Assembly (NCBI GenBank): GCA_003142935.1
Contig: PLOG01000095.1
Location: 14,182 to 62,345, forward strand
DNA from: Acidobacteriaceae bacterium
GTDB taxonomy: Bacteria > Acidobacteriota > Terriglobia > Terriglobales > Acidobacteriaceae
Reading direction: 5' to 3'
Length of the DNA stretch: 48,164 nucleotides
Below, piece after piece: positions 16,655 through 24,004 of this stretch (the first letter of the stretch is position 1; each line of letters opens with the position of its first letter). The notes beneath the pieces were generated by a model. The model was not told the origin of the DNA, ran no database searches, and saw only the letters and a list, made by a program, of their open reading frames with translations. A program made the translations under genes and the position numbers.

Positions 16655-17380
16655 TCAGAATCCCAGCAGCCAGAGCAATGCGCGCGTTATCCGGTTCGGC
16701 GGACGCGTGCTGTCGGCGATAATTCCTTTGCCCTTCATATCGATCTCGAGGTTGCTCAGAGCGGCAGAAGGCACGGTGTTATTCGGTCCAATATCTTTGG
16801 GCCTCACAACCCCGCGAATCGTCACGTCCTCATGCTGGTTGTTCATGAAGATTTTGCGTTGTGCTTCCACGACAAGATTTCCGCTGGGCAACACAGAAAC
16901 TACCTGCGCGGTCATGCTGGTCTGAAATGTCGTGCTGGAATCCGTTGCCCCCGCACCTTTCAGTGTGGTTGAGGAGTTGGCGTTGAACAGCGGATTCAAT
17001 CCCTTGGTGTTCACATCCCCGGCCAGACCCGTAATCGCGGACGCAGTCTGGAACGCTCGCTGGCTGTTGACATTGCCACTTTGGGCCGCGGTTGTCTGCA
17101 CGGAAACAAGAATGACGACCGTATCGTTGAGTTTGCGCGCTTTGTAATCGGAGGAAAGATCGCTCACATCGCCGGAATCCCAGAGACTTCCGACCGTGCG
17201 TTCCGATTTCACAGGTTCCTGCTCCTGGAGCCGCGCAATATAATCCGACCGCAACCCGGCTGGACTTTGTTTTTTTCCGGTTCGCGCGTTTGCTCCTGGA
17301 ACCGTCAACATGCCGGCTGCAACCACAAGCGCAACGAACGTAAATCGTGAAAAAGCTCGTCTTCGGATCATGGGGGTCAC
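16655..17380 (-). CDS. flgH: Flagellar L-ring protein FlgH, without a lipobox cysteine
   Basis: FlgH forms the outer-membrane L-ring. The 241 residues contain the family blocks SLWDSGDVSDLSSDYKARKLNDTVVI, TAQVVSVLPSGNLVVEAQR and GVVRPKDIGPNNTVPS. Classical FlgH is a lipoprotein. Here the N-terminus (FVALVVAAGMLTVPGANA) looks like an ordinary signal peptide, and the whole protein contains no cysteine, so lipid anchoring through a lipobox is not possible. It overlaps flgA by 4 nt. Confidence 0.93.
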   Translation of the reverse strand: MTPMIRRRAFSRFTFVALVVAAGMLTVPGANARTGKKQSPAGLRSDYIARLQEQEPVKSERTVGSLWDSGDVSDLSSDYKARKLNDTVVILVSVQTTAAQSGNVNSQRAFQTASAITGLAGDVNTKGLNPLFNANSSTTLKGAGATDSSTTFQTSMTAQVVSVLPSGNLVVEAQRKIFMNNQHEDVTIRGVVRPKDIGPNNTVPSAALSNLEIDMKGKGIIADSTRPPNRITRALLWLLGF

Positions 17381-17946
17381 AACCTGCCTTTCAATAAGCC
17401 ATCGTCGACGACCTGCGCCGTGTAATTCCGCCGATGATCCTGGTCGGTGGCTCGAATTGTTTGGCCGGCCGCACCGCTTTCGAGGCAGATAACTGGAATC
17501 CGGATGTGGACGTGTTCGTTATCGAGCAGGAGGATGGCCCGTGACCCGCTTCGAATTACGATCGGCCTCGGCCGCGATCCCGCACTCTGAAGCGGAGATA
17601 GCCGCGAGGAGATAGCTAATAGCTGAGCCGTATCTTTCCTGTCGATGCGAATGCTGACAATGAACGGTAGGCAATCTTCACGGTTCTCGCACTCCAGGCG
17701 CATTATGAACCGATCTGTGTCCAACGGCTCCAGGGAATGCACCTGCAACAGTGGAGCGGGCGTGGCGGCCACAACATCCGTGGGAAGCGTTACCTGGTCC
17801 GGTGTAATCTGCACTCCCATCTTGATGACGGCCGCGGCGATCTGCTGGGCAGTGATCGAGTAATGCGATGGCGCGGCCAGAGCCGGCCACGCCATCGCAG
17901 CGAAGATCGTACTTGTCAACATCAAAATCAGCTTGTTTCGCGTCAT
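17377..17946 (-). CDS. flgA: P-ring assembly chaperone FlgA
   Basis: FlgA helps FlgI assemble in the periplasm. The 189 residues have a signal peptide (LILMLTSTIFAAMAWPALA) and a C-terminal SAF-like region (VIRSGSRAILLLDNEHVHIR, then GAAGQTIRATD and YTAQVVDDG). Two cysteines in ECENREDC may form a disulfide. Position between flgG and flgH, overlapping flgH by 4 nt, is the usual place. Confidence 0.85.
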   Translation of the reverse strand: MTRNKLILMLTSTIFAAMAWPALAAPSHYSITAQQIAAAVIKMGVQITPDQVTLPTDVVAATPAPLLQVHSLEPLDTDRFIMRLECENREDCLPFIVSIRIDRKDTAQLLAISSRLSPLQSAGSRPRPIVIRSGSRAILLLDNEHVHIRIPVICLESGAAGQTIRATDQDHRRNYTAQVVDDGLLKGRL

Positions 17947-17958
17947 CGGATCTTCACT

Positions 17959-18750
17959 CTACTGCGCCAATTGGTTTAACTGCTGCAGCATCTCATCTGC
18001 CGCCTTGATCACGCGCGAATTCGATTCGTACGAACGCTGCGCCAGGATCATGTTCACAAACTCGTCCACGACGTTGACGTTGGACTGTTCCAACATCCCC
18101 TGCTGAATCGTTCCAAGGCCGTCGGAGCTGCCGGCAGCCCCAACAACCGGCTCGCCCGAGGCAGTGGTGGGAAGATAGATGTTATTGCCAATGCTGTTCA
18201 GTCCGCCGGGGTTCTGGAACATCGCAAGCTGAATCACGCCCACTTGCTGTGCCTGCGTTTGACCGGGTAGTGTCGCGCTGACCGTCCCGTCGCTGCCAAC
18301 TGTAATATTTGTTGCCGAGGCCGGAATGTTAATCGACGGCTGCAACGCGTCGCCATTCGCGGTGACCAGGTTGCCCTGCGCATCCGGCTGAAACGATCCA
18401 GAGCGTGTGTAGCCGGTCTGGCCATTCGGGAGCAGGATCTGAAAGAAGCCGCTGCCTTGAATCGCAAAGTCCAGCGGATTGCCGGTGCTGCTCAAATCGC
18501 CCTGCGTCTGAACGATCTCGGTATTTCCGGGCCTGGTGCCGAGTCCGATCTGCAAACCGGATGCAACCGTCGTCTGCTGCGTAGCCGCGGCGCCCGGCAT
18601 AATATCGTTCTGATAAAGAAGATCGGAGAACTGGACGCGTCGCGATTGAAAACCGGCGGTGCTGGAGTTGGCCAGATTATTCGCAATGTTATCCAGATTG
18701 ATCTGTTGAGCGGTCATCCCGCTGGCCGCGGTATACAGTGCGTGAAACAT
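17959..18750 (-). CDS. flgG: Distal rod protein FlgG
   Basis: FlgG builds the distal rod. The 263 residues start MFHALYTAASGMTAQQINLD with the axial signature NNLANSSTAGFQSRRVQF. The middle has GSGFFQILLPNGQTGYTRSG and the end has VDEFVNMILAQRSYESNSRVIKAADEMLQ, both typical of FlgG. It follows flgF by 11 nt. Confidence 0.95.
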   Translation of the reverse strand: MFHALYTAASGMTAQQINLDNIANNLANSSTAGFQSRRVQFSDLLYQNDIMPGAAATQQTTVASGLQIGLGTRPGNTEIVQTQGDLSSTGNPLDFAIQGSGFFQILLPNGQTGYTRSGSFQPDAQGNLVTANGDALQPSINIPASATNITVGSDGTVSATLPGQTQAQQVGVIQLAMFQNPGGLNSIGNNIYLPTTASGEPVVGAAGSSDGLGTIQQGMLEQSNVNVVDEFVNMILAQRSYESNSRVIKAADEMLQQLNQLAQ

Positions 18751-18761
18751 CGAGTCTCCTT

Positions 18762-19499
18762 TTAGCCAACCTTGGGCAGGTCCTGCGTTGCTGTTTTATC
18801 GATCTCTGAATTGAACATTGAAAGCGCGCGCTGCATCATCTCGGCAGAACGCTGCGCGGTAACCAACTCCACCATGCTTACCATGGGATTCACATTCGAG
18901 CTCTCCAGCATTCCCTGCCTGACGTTGGAATTGGTGGCTGGAGCTGCGGTTTTTGCCGGCGCGGAATAGTAGGTGCCGCCGACGCTGGTCAGTTGCGTGC
19001 CCGCGGGAAATTCAACCATGCGCAACTTGCCTGAAAGCGCTCCATTTGTCGAGATTGTTCCATCGGCGCTGATCGAGACTTCTCCAGGCAACATGGAAAT
19101 AACGCCCTTGTCACCCATGACGGCGTCGCCGGAAGCAGTGATCAACTGTCCCTTGCTCGACACCTGGAAAGCTCCGTTGCGCGTGTACATCGGACCGTTT
19201 GCGGTTTGCACCACAAAGTAGCCCGAGCCTTCAATGGCAAGATCGAGCGGGTTGCCGGACTTCTGCAGAGCTCCCTGGCCCTGGTCGATTGTTGTGCCGC
19301 TCAGGACACCATAGTTATTGATTGCCTGATTCAAGGCGGTGTCACCCAAGCCACCTTTGTCCGCAAGAACCGAGCTGAACACATTGTGCTCGGCCCTGTA
19401 ACCCGCGGTGCTTGTGTTGGCGAGGTTATTGGCAATCGTATCCAACGCCTGCATGCGCGACACAAGAGCAGTACATGCGGCATAGTATCCACTGTCCAT
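18762..19499 (-). CDS. flgF: Proximal rod protein FlgF
   Basis: The frame runs upstream to 19709, but the ATG at 19499 (MDSGYYAACTALVSRMQALD) has AAGGGG five bases upstream and gives the expected rod-protein N-terminus with NNLANTSTAGYRAE. The product has 245 residues. It contains GSGYFVVQTANGPMYTRNG and ends MVELVTAQRSAEMMQRALSMFNSEIDKTA. Being shorter than and adjacent to FlgG it is called FlgF; the two are paralogues. It is first in the flgF-to-flgL unit, with a sigma54-like site just upstream. Confidence 0.9.
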   Translation of the reverse strand: MDSGYYAACTALVSRMQALDTIANNLANTSTAGYRAEHNVFSSVLADKGGLGDTALNQAINNYGVLSGTTIDQGQGALQKSGNPLDLAIEGSGYFVVQTANGPMYTRNGAFQVSSKGQLITASGDAVMGDKGVISMLPGEVSISADGTISTNGALSGKLRMVEFPAGTQLTSVGGTYYSAPAKTAAPATNSNVRQGMLESSNVNPMVSMVELVTAQRSAEMMQRALSMFNSEIDKTATQDLPKVG

Positions 19500-19522
19500 G
19501 GGCACCCCTTGCTGCAAAGACA

Positions 19523-19538
19523 TGCACGGCGCATGCCA
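19523..19538 (-). promoter_or_regulatory. Sigma54-like promoter upstream of flgF
   Basis: On the minus strand TGGCATG-CGCC-GTGCA matches the RpoN consensus TGGCACG-N4-TTGCA with two mismatches and the required GG/GC spacing. Transcription would start about 12 nt before the flgF ATG, just ahead of its AAGGGG ribosome site. It lies in the 213-nt gap between the HDOD gene and flgF, where no other feature is seen. Confidence 0.5.
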
Positions 19539-19712
19539 TTCCGCAAGGCAAATTTTGCCCATAAAAGGCTCCGATTGGCCCGGAAAAGTGCAATTTGATG
19601 AGGGTTTGATGAGAGCTGAGGTCCAAAAACGCGCTGTGTTTTTTCGAGGAGGTATTTTCCTCATCCGAAACACACACGACCGTGAGGAACCGCGTGCAAC
19701 GGCAGGCAATCG

Positions 19713-20453
19713 TCAGGACGAAACTGACGCCAGCCGGCCACGAGCGGATACCCGAGAACTCCGCCTTTCGTTCGACGAACATTCCCTTGAATACAAATTC
19801 AACTCTTCATGGGCCCCGTGCACGATTCCAATCCAGCGGCCCGAGCTCGGGAGATCCCGGAGTTCACGGAAATACTCGACCACGCACAGGGGAAGGGACC
19901 ATGCCTGGGCAAGTCTGAGTCCCACAAGGTCAGGATCCTTCAATACCGGGTACATTGGCTCCCACCCGAGAATTGCGGGCAACGAGCCAAGAGAGTGAAG
20001 CAGGCCATTCAGATAGGCCTCATCCGGCCCGACGTTCCTGGCCATCGTTTCCGCAATACGTTTGCAGTTTCCCGCGATCTCTCCGGCGTGCGACCAGGCT
20101 TTTCGGATGGAGAGCTTGTCCATGGCGCGGTTCAAGGTCCGCCGCGATGCGGCGTCAATACACGCTTGCACGCCGAGCGCTGAAATACAATCCTCGATGC
20201 GGTTCGGACGTCCCTCGGCGACAGGGTATTCGTGTCCCGCCAACCGCAAGGTCTGTATTGTTGCGCCCAGATCGCCAAGTACAATCTGGGTTATTTCATG
20301 AAGATCGATTGAGCGCCCGTGAGCGCTGAGTTCCATGAGCAGCAGTGTCTCCGGCATTACGGGCACGTCCGGAAGATCTCGCGCAAGGTCGATTTGCGGT
20401 TGTTGGCTGGAATTACGCCATGCCCCGATTTCAAAAACTTTCTTGTTCAGCAC
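19713..20453 (-). CDS. HDOD-domain signalling protein
   Basis: The protein has 246 residues from a GTG at 20453 preceded by GGGCGGTGA. A start at 20483 would overlap the promoter -10. The pattern is HDOD: LPDVPVMPETLLLMELSAHG, an ITQIVLGDLGATIQTLRLAGHEYPV helix pair, LGVQACIDAASRR, and LLHSLGSLPAILGWEPMYPVL, where a true HD phosphohydrolase would have HD. No metal-binding HD pair is seen, so it is probably non-enzymatic. HDOD proteins often act in cyclic-di-GMP or two-component signalling to motility. It has its own sigma28 promoter and follows the GspE-N-like gene closely. Confidence 0.7.
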   Translation of the reverse strand: MLNKKVFEIGAWRNSSQQPQIDLARDLPDVPVMPETLLLMELSAHGRSIDLHEITQIVLGDLGATIQTLRLAGHEYPVAEGRPNRIEDCISALGVQACIDAASRRTLNRAMDKLSIRKAWSHAGEIAGNCKRIAETMARNVGPDEAYLNGLLHSLGSLPAILGWEPMYPVLKDPDLVGLRLAQAWSLPLCVVEYFRELRDLPSSGRWIGIVHGAHEELNLYSRECSSNERRSSRVSARGRLASVSS

Positions 20454-20473
20454 CGTGTCACCGCCCAGAGAAT

Positions 20474-20501
20474 CTATCGGCAACTGTTGCTGATTTGTCT
20501 A
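20474..20501 (-). promoter_or_regulatory. FliA (sigma28) promoter of the HDOD gene
   Basis: On the minus strand: TAGACAAA, 12 nt, GCCGATAG. It has the same -10 and spacing as the other five sites but a weaker -35. It lies between the stop of the GspE-N-like gene and the HDOD gene and argues for the GTG start at 20453. Confidence 0.55.
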
Positions 20502-20504
20502 TCT

Positions 20505-21404
20505 CTAAACCGCGATCGCTTCCTTGAAAATGCCGGATTGTTCGCCGATCTCCGCAGCGGTTCTGCATTGTAGACAAAAAACAATATCCGCAACTCCACG
20601 TTTCCCCGTAACCCTCGCCAAGACCAGGTTTCTATAAGACGCGAAAGTGGCCTCTCTGGCCGCAACCTGGACAGCGATGCGGCCGACCGTACGCGCCATG
20701 GCTTCTGGCGAGCCAGGATCGCCGATAACAATTTCCTCGTAGTGAGGCGGGGTCGCCACTCTTTCCATCTGTTCTTCGAAATCGGTTGGAGTCACGATGC
20801 ACGGTTCTACTCTGCAACGCGTTGTCTCCTCGATAACCTCAAGACACCTGTGCTCGACTCGCGAGGAAAAACCGAGGACAATTCGCCTGGCTGTCGAGGA
20901 GTAATGCAATGGGACGGCCCTGCAGGCATTCAAGATCGTCTTTGGAATGTCCGCCTCCACTATTTGGCCGACGGACCCCGGAGCCAGCATCGGGTAGCCC
21001 CATTGAGCCGACCTTGCCGCCGCAAGCTGCCTCTCGGTAACCATGCCCAGGCTGACAAGCGTCTCGTCGATGTCCTCATCGAAAGACTGGCTTTGGGCGG
21101 TTGCGACGCGAAGTTGTTCGGAAGTCAGATAGTTTTTCGACAGCAGGATAAGGCCGAGCGACAAGCGAGGATGGCGTGTGATCTCAACCACTCGCCGGCT
21201 GCAAAGGGATTCAAGCTGTGTGCGAGCCGCCTCGGCAAAACAATCCACGCTGCAATACCAGTCAGTACCAACACGAACACCTGGCCGGCTTCCCGGCAAG
21301 CTACGCATCAGCTGAGTGGCGCGGCATGTGCGGAGAGCGCACGCCGCCCGACGGTTCTTCAGAGGACCATCAAGTTCCGGCATGAAGGATTTGAGCAAGT
21401 TCAT
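20505..21404 (-). CDS. Standalone GspE-N/MshEN-like protein with N-terminal cysteine pairs
   Basis: The protein has 299 residues from the ATG at 21404 (GAGG upstream, 19 nt after fliN/Y). Residues 22-55 hold C22-X4-C27 and C51-X3-C55 around WYCSVDCF, a zinc-ribbon-like arrangement. After it comes a duplicated helical unit like the type II secretion/MshE ATPase N-terminus (LGLILLSKNYLTSEQLRVA, then DETLVSLGMVTERQLAAARS), and an alpha/beta part (VPLHYSSTARRIVLGFSS, IVTPTDFEEQM). The ATPase domain is absent. MshEN units can bind cyclic-di-GMP, but the RLG motif is degenerate here, so binding is uncertain. No catalytic function is assigned. Confidence 0.6.
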   Translation of the reverse strand: MNLLKSFMPELDGPLKNRRAACALRTCRATQLMRSLPGSRPGVRVGTDWYCSVDCFAEAARTQLESLCSRRVVEITRHPRLSLGLILLSKNYLTSEQLRVATAQSQSFDEDIDETLVSLGMVTERQLAAARSAQWGYPMLAPGSVGQIVEADIPKTILNACRAVPLHYSSTARRIVLGFSSRVEHRCLEVIEETTRCRVEPCIVTPTDFEEQMERVATPPHYEEIVIGDPGSPEAMARTVGRIAVQVAAREATFASYRNLVLARVTGKRGVADIVFCLQCRTAAEIGEQSGIFKEAIAV

Positions 21405-21423
21405 TGTGATTGGCCTCGGCAGA

Positions 21424-22221
21424 TCAGTTAGTAAGGTAAGATGCAACAGGTTGCGGAATCTCAGTGACGCGCAGCCCATAGTTGCCGTCGACCACCACGG
21501 CCTCGCCGCGGGCAATCAGCTTGCCATCCAGATAAAGTTCAACGGGTTCGTCGGCCATGCGATCCAGTTCAATGACCGAACCGCTCCCGAGATCGAGCAC
21601 CTCACGGAGGGGTAACTGCCGCTGCCCGAACCTGAGTGACACGTTCAGTTCCACATCCATTACCAGCTTGAGGTTGTGGGAAGGCACGGCGGATTTATCT
21701 GACTCACCCTCGCTGGAGCTCTGTCCCGACATCGACAGCATATCGAGCATTTGTCCGCCAAAATAGAGCAGCACCTGCATGTCGGAATTCTCGTTGAGGA
21801 CCGCAAGCGGCACAACAAACATGCCGCCAAATGCCAGTCCTGCAACCCGCTCAACCCTGAAGCGAAGCTGCCCAAATTCGCCGGAGGGCGAAGCGGCCAG
21901 TTTATCGGTGGCCGATGCAAGAACCTTTACGAGAATCTCAGCGTGCTCATCCGTGAACTTCGCGACCGGCTGCTTGAGAATCCTGGACACCAGCTCCACA
22001 ACCTGGGGTTCGTAGAACTCAACATAGTATTCACCGGAGAGCGCGCCATCCACGGATACACGGAAATTGATGGGCGTTCCCTTTGGAGTGGGAGTATTTG
22101 GTTGACTCAAGACTTCAAGCGGCCACAGAACGCCGGTCGCGCTAGCCAACACCTCACCGAGCGACTCAGCAAACGCCGACGCAAAAGCTGTTGCAACTTT
22201 TCTCTTTCCCTGATTGTCCAT
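21424..22221 (-). CDS. fliN: Flagellar switch protein FliN/FliY, long form
   Basis: The 265 residues end in a SpoA (FliN C-ring) domain (LVMDVELNVSLRFGQRQLPLREVLDLGSGSVIELDR, then DEPVELYLDGKLIARGEAVVVDGNYGLRV). An N-terminal region of about 170 residues resembles the CheC/FliM middle-domain fold of FliY-type proteins. The CheC phosphatase motif is not evident. It forms the C-ring with FliM and FliG. It follows fliM by 5 nt. A second, short FliN is encoded at 29591-29893. Confidence 0.88.
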   Translation of the reverse strand: MDNQGKRKVATAFASAFAESLGEVLASATGVLWPLEVLSQPNTPTPKGTPINFRVSVDGALSGEYYVEFYEPQVVELVSRILKQPVAKFTDEHAEILVKVLASATDKLAASPSGEFGQLRFRVERVAGLAFGGMFVVPLAVLNENSDMQVLLYFGGQMLDMLSMSGQSSSEGESDKSAVPSHNLKLVMDVELNVSLRFGQRQLPLREVLDLGSGSVIELDRMADEPVELYLDGKLIARGEAVVVDGNYGLRVTEIPQPVASYLTN

Positions 22222-22226
22222 GTTTC

Positions 22227-23183
22227 TTATCTCCTCTCTCTATCTGCAGGCCGCACAGTGCGGCCAAGCTGGGCAGCACGCTGGGACCCAATCCGAACAG
22301 GCGCAGCCTCAAACAGCCCATGCCCTCCCGCGGTCAGCATGGCCGGAATACGTATAGGCGCATGCAGCTTGAGCACAGAGCCAGGCTGAAGCGCAATCAG
22401 GTCCCGCACGGGCACCCTCAATTCCTTGAGTTCCGCGGTAACCTCCACATCGCAGTCGAGAATCCGTTCACGCAGAGGCGGCATCGGGAAGCTCCACACG
22501 CGGGACCTTCGCTGCGGTTGATCGAGCCTGATCTGTTTCAACACTGCATTCAAGAACTCTGCTGAAAAGATCAATCTGAATGAGCCTGCCACGCCTGCAA
22601 GCTGAACTCCAAACCGAAACACTGTTGCAATTTCATTGATCGCAAAGGCTTGATGCATCTCAGAAGCTTTGATGCGATGGCCAGCGACGAAAGCAAGATC
22701 GGGCATTTGCCATGCGGCTACCGCCTGGCGTCCGATGAGAAGAACGATGTCCTGCATAATCTCATCTTCAATTTCAGACAGCTCGCGGCCCGGATCTTCT
22801 GCCGCTCCGGACCCACCCAGCAGAAGCTCGATGATGGGAAATACCAGTTCGTTGTCAAACTCCATGAACATCGAGTTGGCAGAAAACGGAACGACGTAGC
22901 AATGAGCTGGAAGGCCGGCAATGTGGTCCTTGATCGAAAGCTGGTCGAGCGCCTCGAGCTTTACTTCAAAGCTGGCGCCAAGATATGCGTCAAGAGCGCT
23001 TGAAACATGCTGGCCAAACTCTTCGTGGATGACAGTTAGCGCGCGAGCATCCTCATTCGACAGGCGCCCCGCGGAACGAAAATTGCAACTATACACAGTG
23101 CGCGGCTTGCGGGCCTTTTGCCGATCAGGCTGCGAAACGGGAACAACAACTTCTTCCACGCTGTTTTCTCTAGGCGGATTCAC
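22227..23183 (-). CDS. fliM: Flagellar motor switch protein FliM
   Basis: The 318 residues have the FliM middle domain (LSNEDARALTVIHEEFGQHV, FPIIELLLGGSGAAEDPGR, LSEIEDEIMQDIVLLIGRQA) and the C-terminal SpoA domain (LDCDVEVTAELKELRVPVRD, LQPGSVLKL). The N-terminal 30 residues (MNPPRENSVEEVVVPVSQPD...) lack the LSQxEIDALL CheY-binding motif. The start lies inside fliA with a 14-nt overlap. Confidence 0.92.
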   Translation of the reverse strand: MNPPRENSVEEVVVPVSQPDRQKARKPRTVYSCNFRSAGRLSNEDARALTVIHEEFGQHVSSALDAYLGASFEVKLEALDQLSIKDHIAGLPAHCYVVPFSANSMFMEFDNELVFPIIELLLGGSGAAEDPGRELSEIEDEIMQDIVLLIGRQAVAAWQMPDLAFVAGHRIKASEMHQAFAINEIATVFRFGVQLAGVAGSFRLIFSAEFLNAVLKQIRLDQPQRRSRVWSFPMPPLRERILDCDVEVTAELKELRVPVRDLIALQPGSVLKLHAPIRIPAMLTAGGHGLFEAAPVRIGSQRAAQLGRTVRPADRERR

Positions 23184-23967
23184 GATACTCTCCTCTCACC
23201 GGCTCAACTGACCGCTGCCTTCTCTGAATGTGTTCGAGCAAGGCCTTCAGCTTGACCATCGTCTCCTCTCTGATTTGGGAGACACGAGAAAGCGATATTC
23301 CCACAACTTTTGCAATTTCTTTCATTGTGAGTTCCTCGCGATAGTAAAGCGACAGGATCACCTGTTCTCTTTCACTCAGTCTAGAAATCGCTTCCGCGAG
23401 GTGGGCCTTAACTTCCCCTTCGAGGCACAACTCGAATGGATTTGGGTCATCCAGATCGGGAGCGGATTCAATAACGTCGTACACCTCCGAGCGATCGCTG
23501 GAAACGGTCAACTGCTGTCCGGCAATTTGCAAAGAATCGAGCTGGGCGCGGATTCTTTGAAACTGCTCCGGCTCCAGTCCCATTTCGCACGCAACCTCGG
23601 ACTCGACAGGATGGCGTCCCAGACGCGCTTCAAGGCGCGCCGTCGCTTCGGCGATCTCCCGCGCCCTTCTTCGCATATATCGCGAACCCCAGTCGGTTTC
23701 GCGCAGACTGTCGAAGATCGCGCCCCGAATCCTGAACTTAGCGAAGGTCTTGAATTGGACATTCTTCGATCCATCGAAGCTGCGTGTTGCTTCAAGAAGC
23801 CCAATCACGCCCGCGCTGACGAGATCGTCCATTTCAACGTGCTGTGGAAGCCGCTCGCGGATGCGCGCCGCGATATAGTAGACCTGCGGCAGTTCCTGCA
23901 TGACGAGATCGTCTTCGCTCGTCATATTCACCACACTCGTCTTGTAGGCCAATTCTGCCGGCGTCAT
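23170..23967 (-). CDS. fliA: Flagellar sigma factor FliA (sigma28)
   Basis: FliA directs late flagellar transcription. The 265 residues show region 2 (about 30-100: MDDLVSAGVIGLLEATRSFD, FAKFRIRGAIFDSLRETDW), region 3 (RLEARLGRHPVESEVACEMG) and region 4 (LSEREQVILSLYYREELTMK with ISLSRVSQI). The ATG has GGAGGTGACC upstream. Its likely targets are the six GCCGATAG promoters in this window. In many genomes flhF and flhG lie between flhA and fliA; here only 37 nt separate them. Confidence 0.95.
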   Translation of the reverse strand: MTPAELAYKTSVVNMTSEDDLVMQELPQVYYIAARIRERLPQHVEMDDLVSAGVIGLLEATRSFDGSKNVQFKTFAKFRIRGAIFDSLRETDWGSRYMRRRAREIAEATARLEARLGRHPVESEVACEMGLEPEQFQRIRAQLDSLQIAGQQLTVSSDRSEVYDVIESAPDLDDPNPFELCLEGEVKAHLAEAISRLSEREQVILSLYYREELTMKEIAKVVGISLSRVSQIREETMVKLKALLEHIQRRQRSVEPVRGEYRESA

Positions 23968-24004
23968 CTGGTCACCTCCTCGAACGTGAGGGCATCAAGT
24001 TTCT

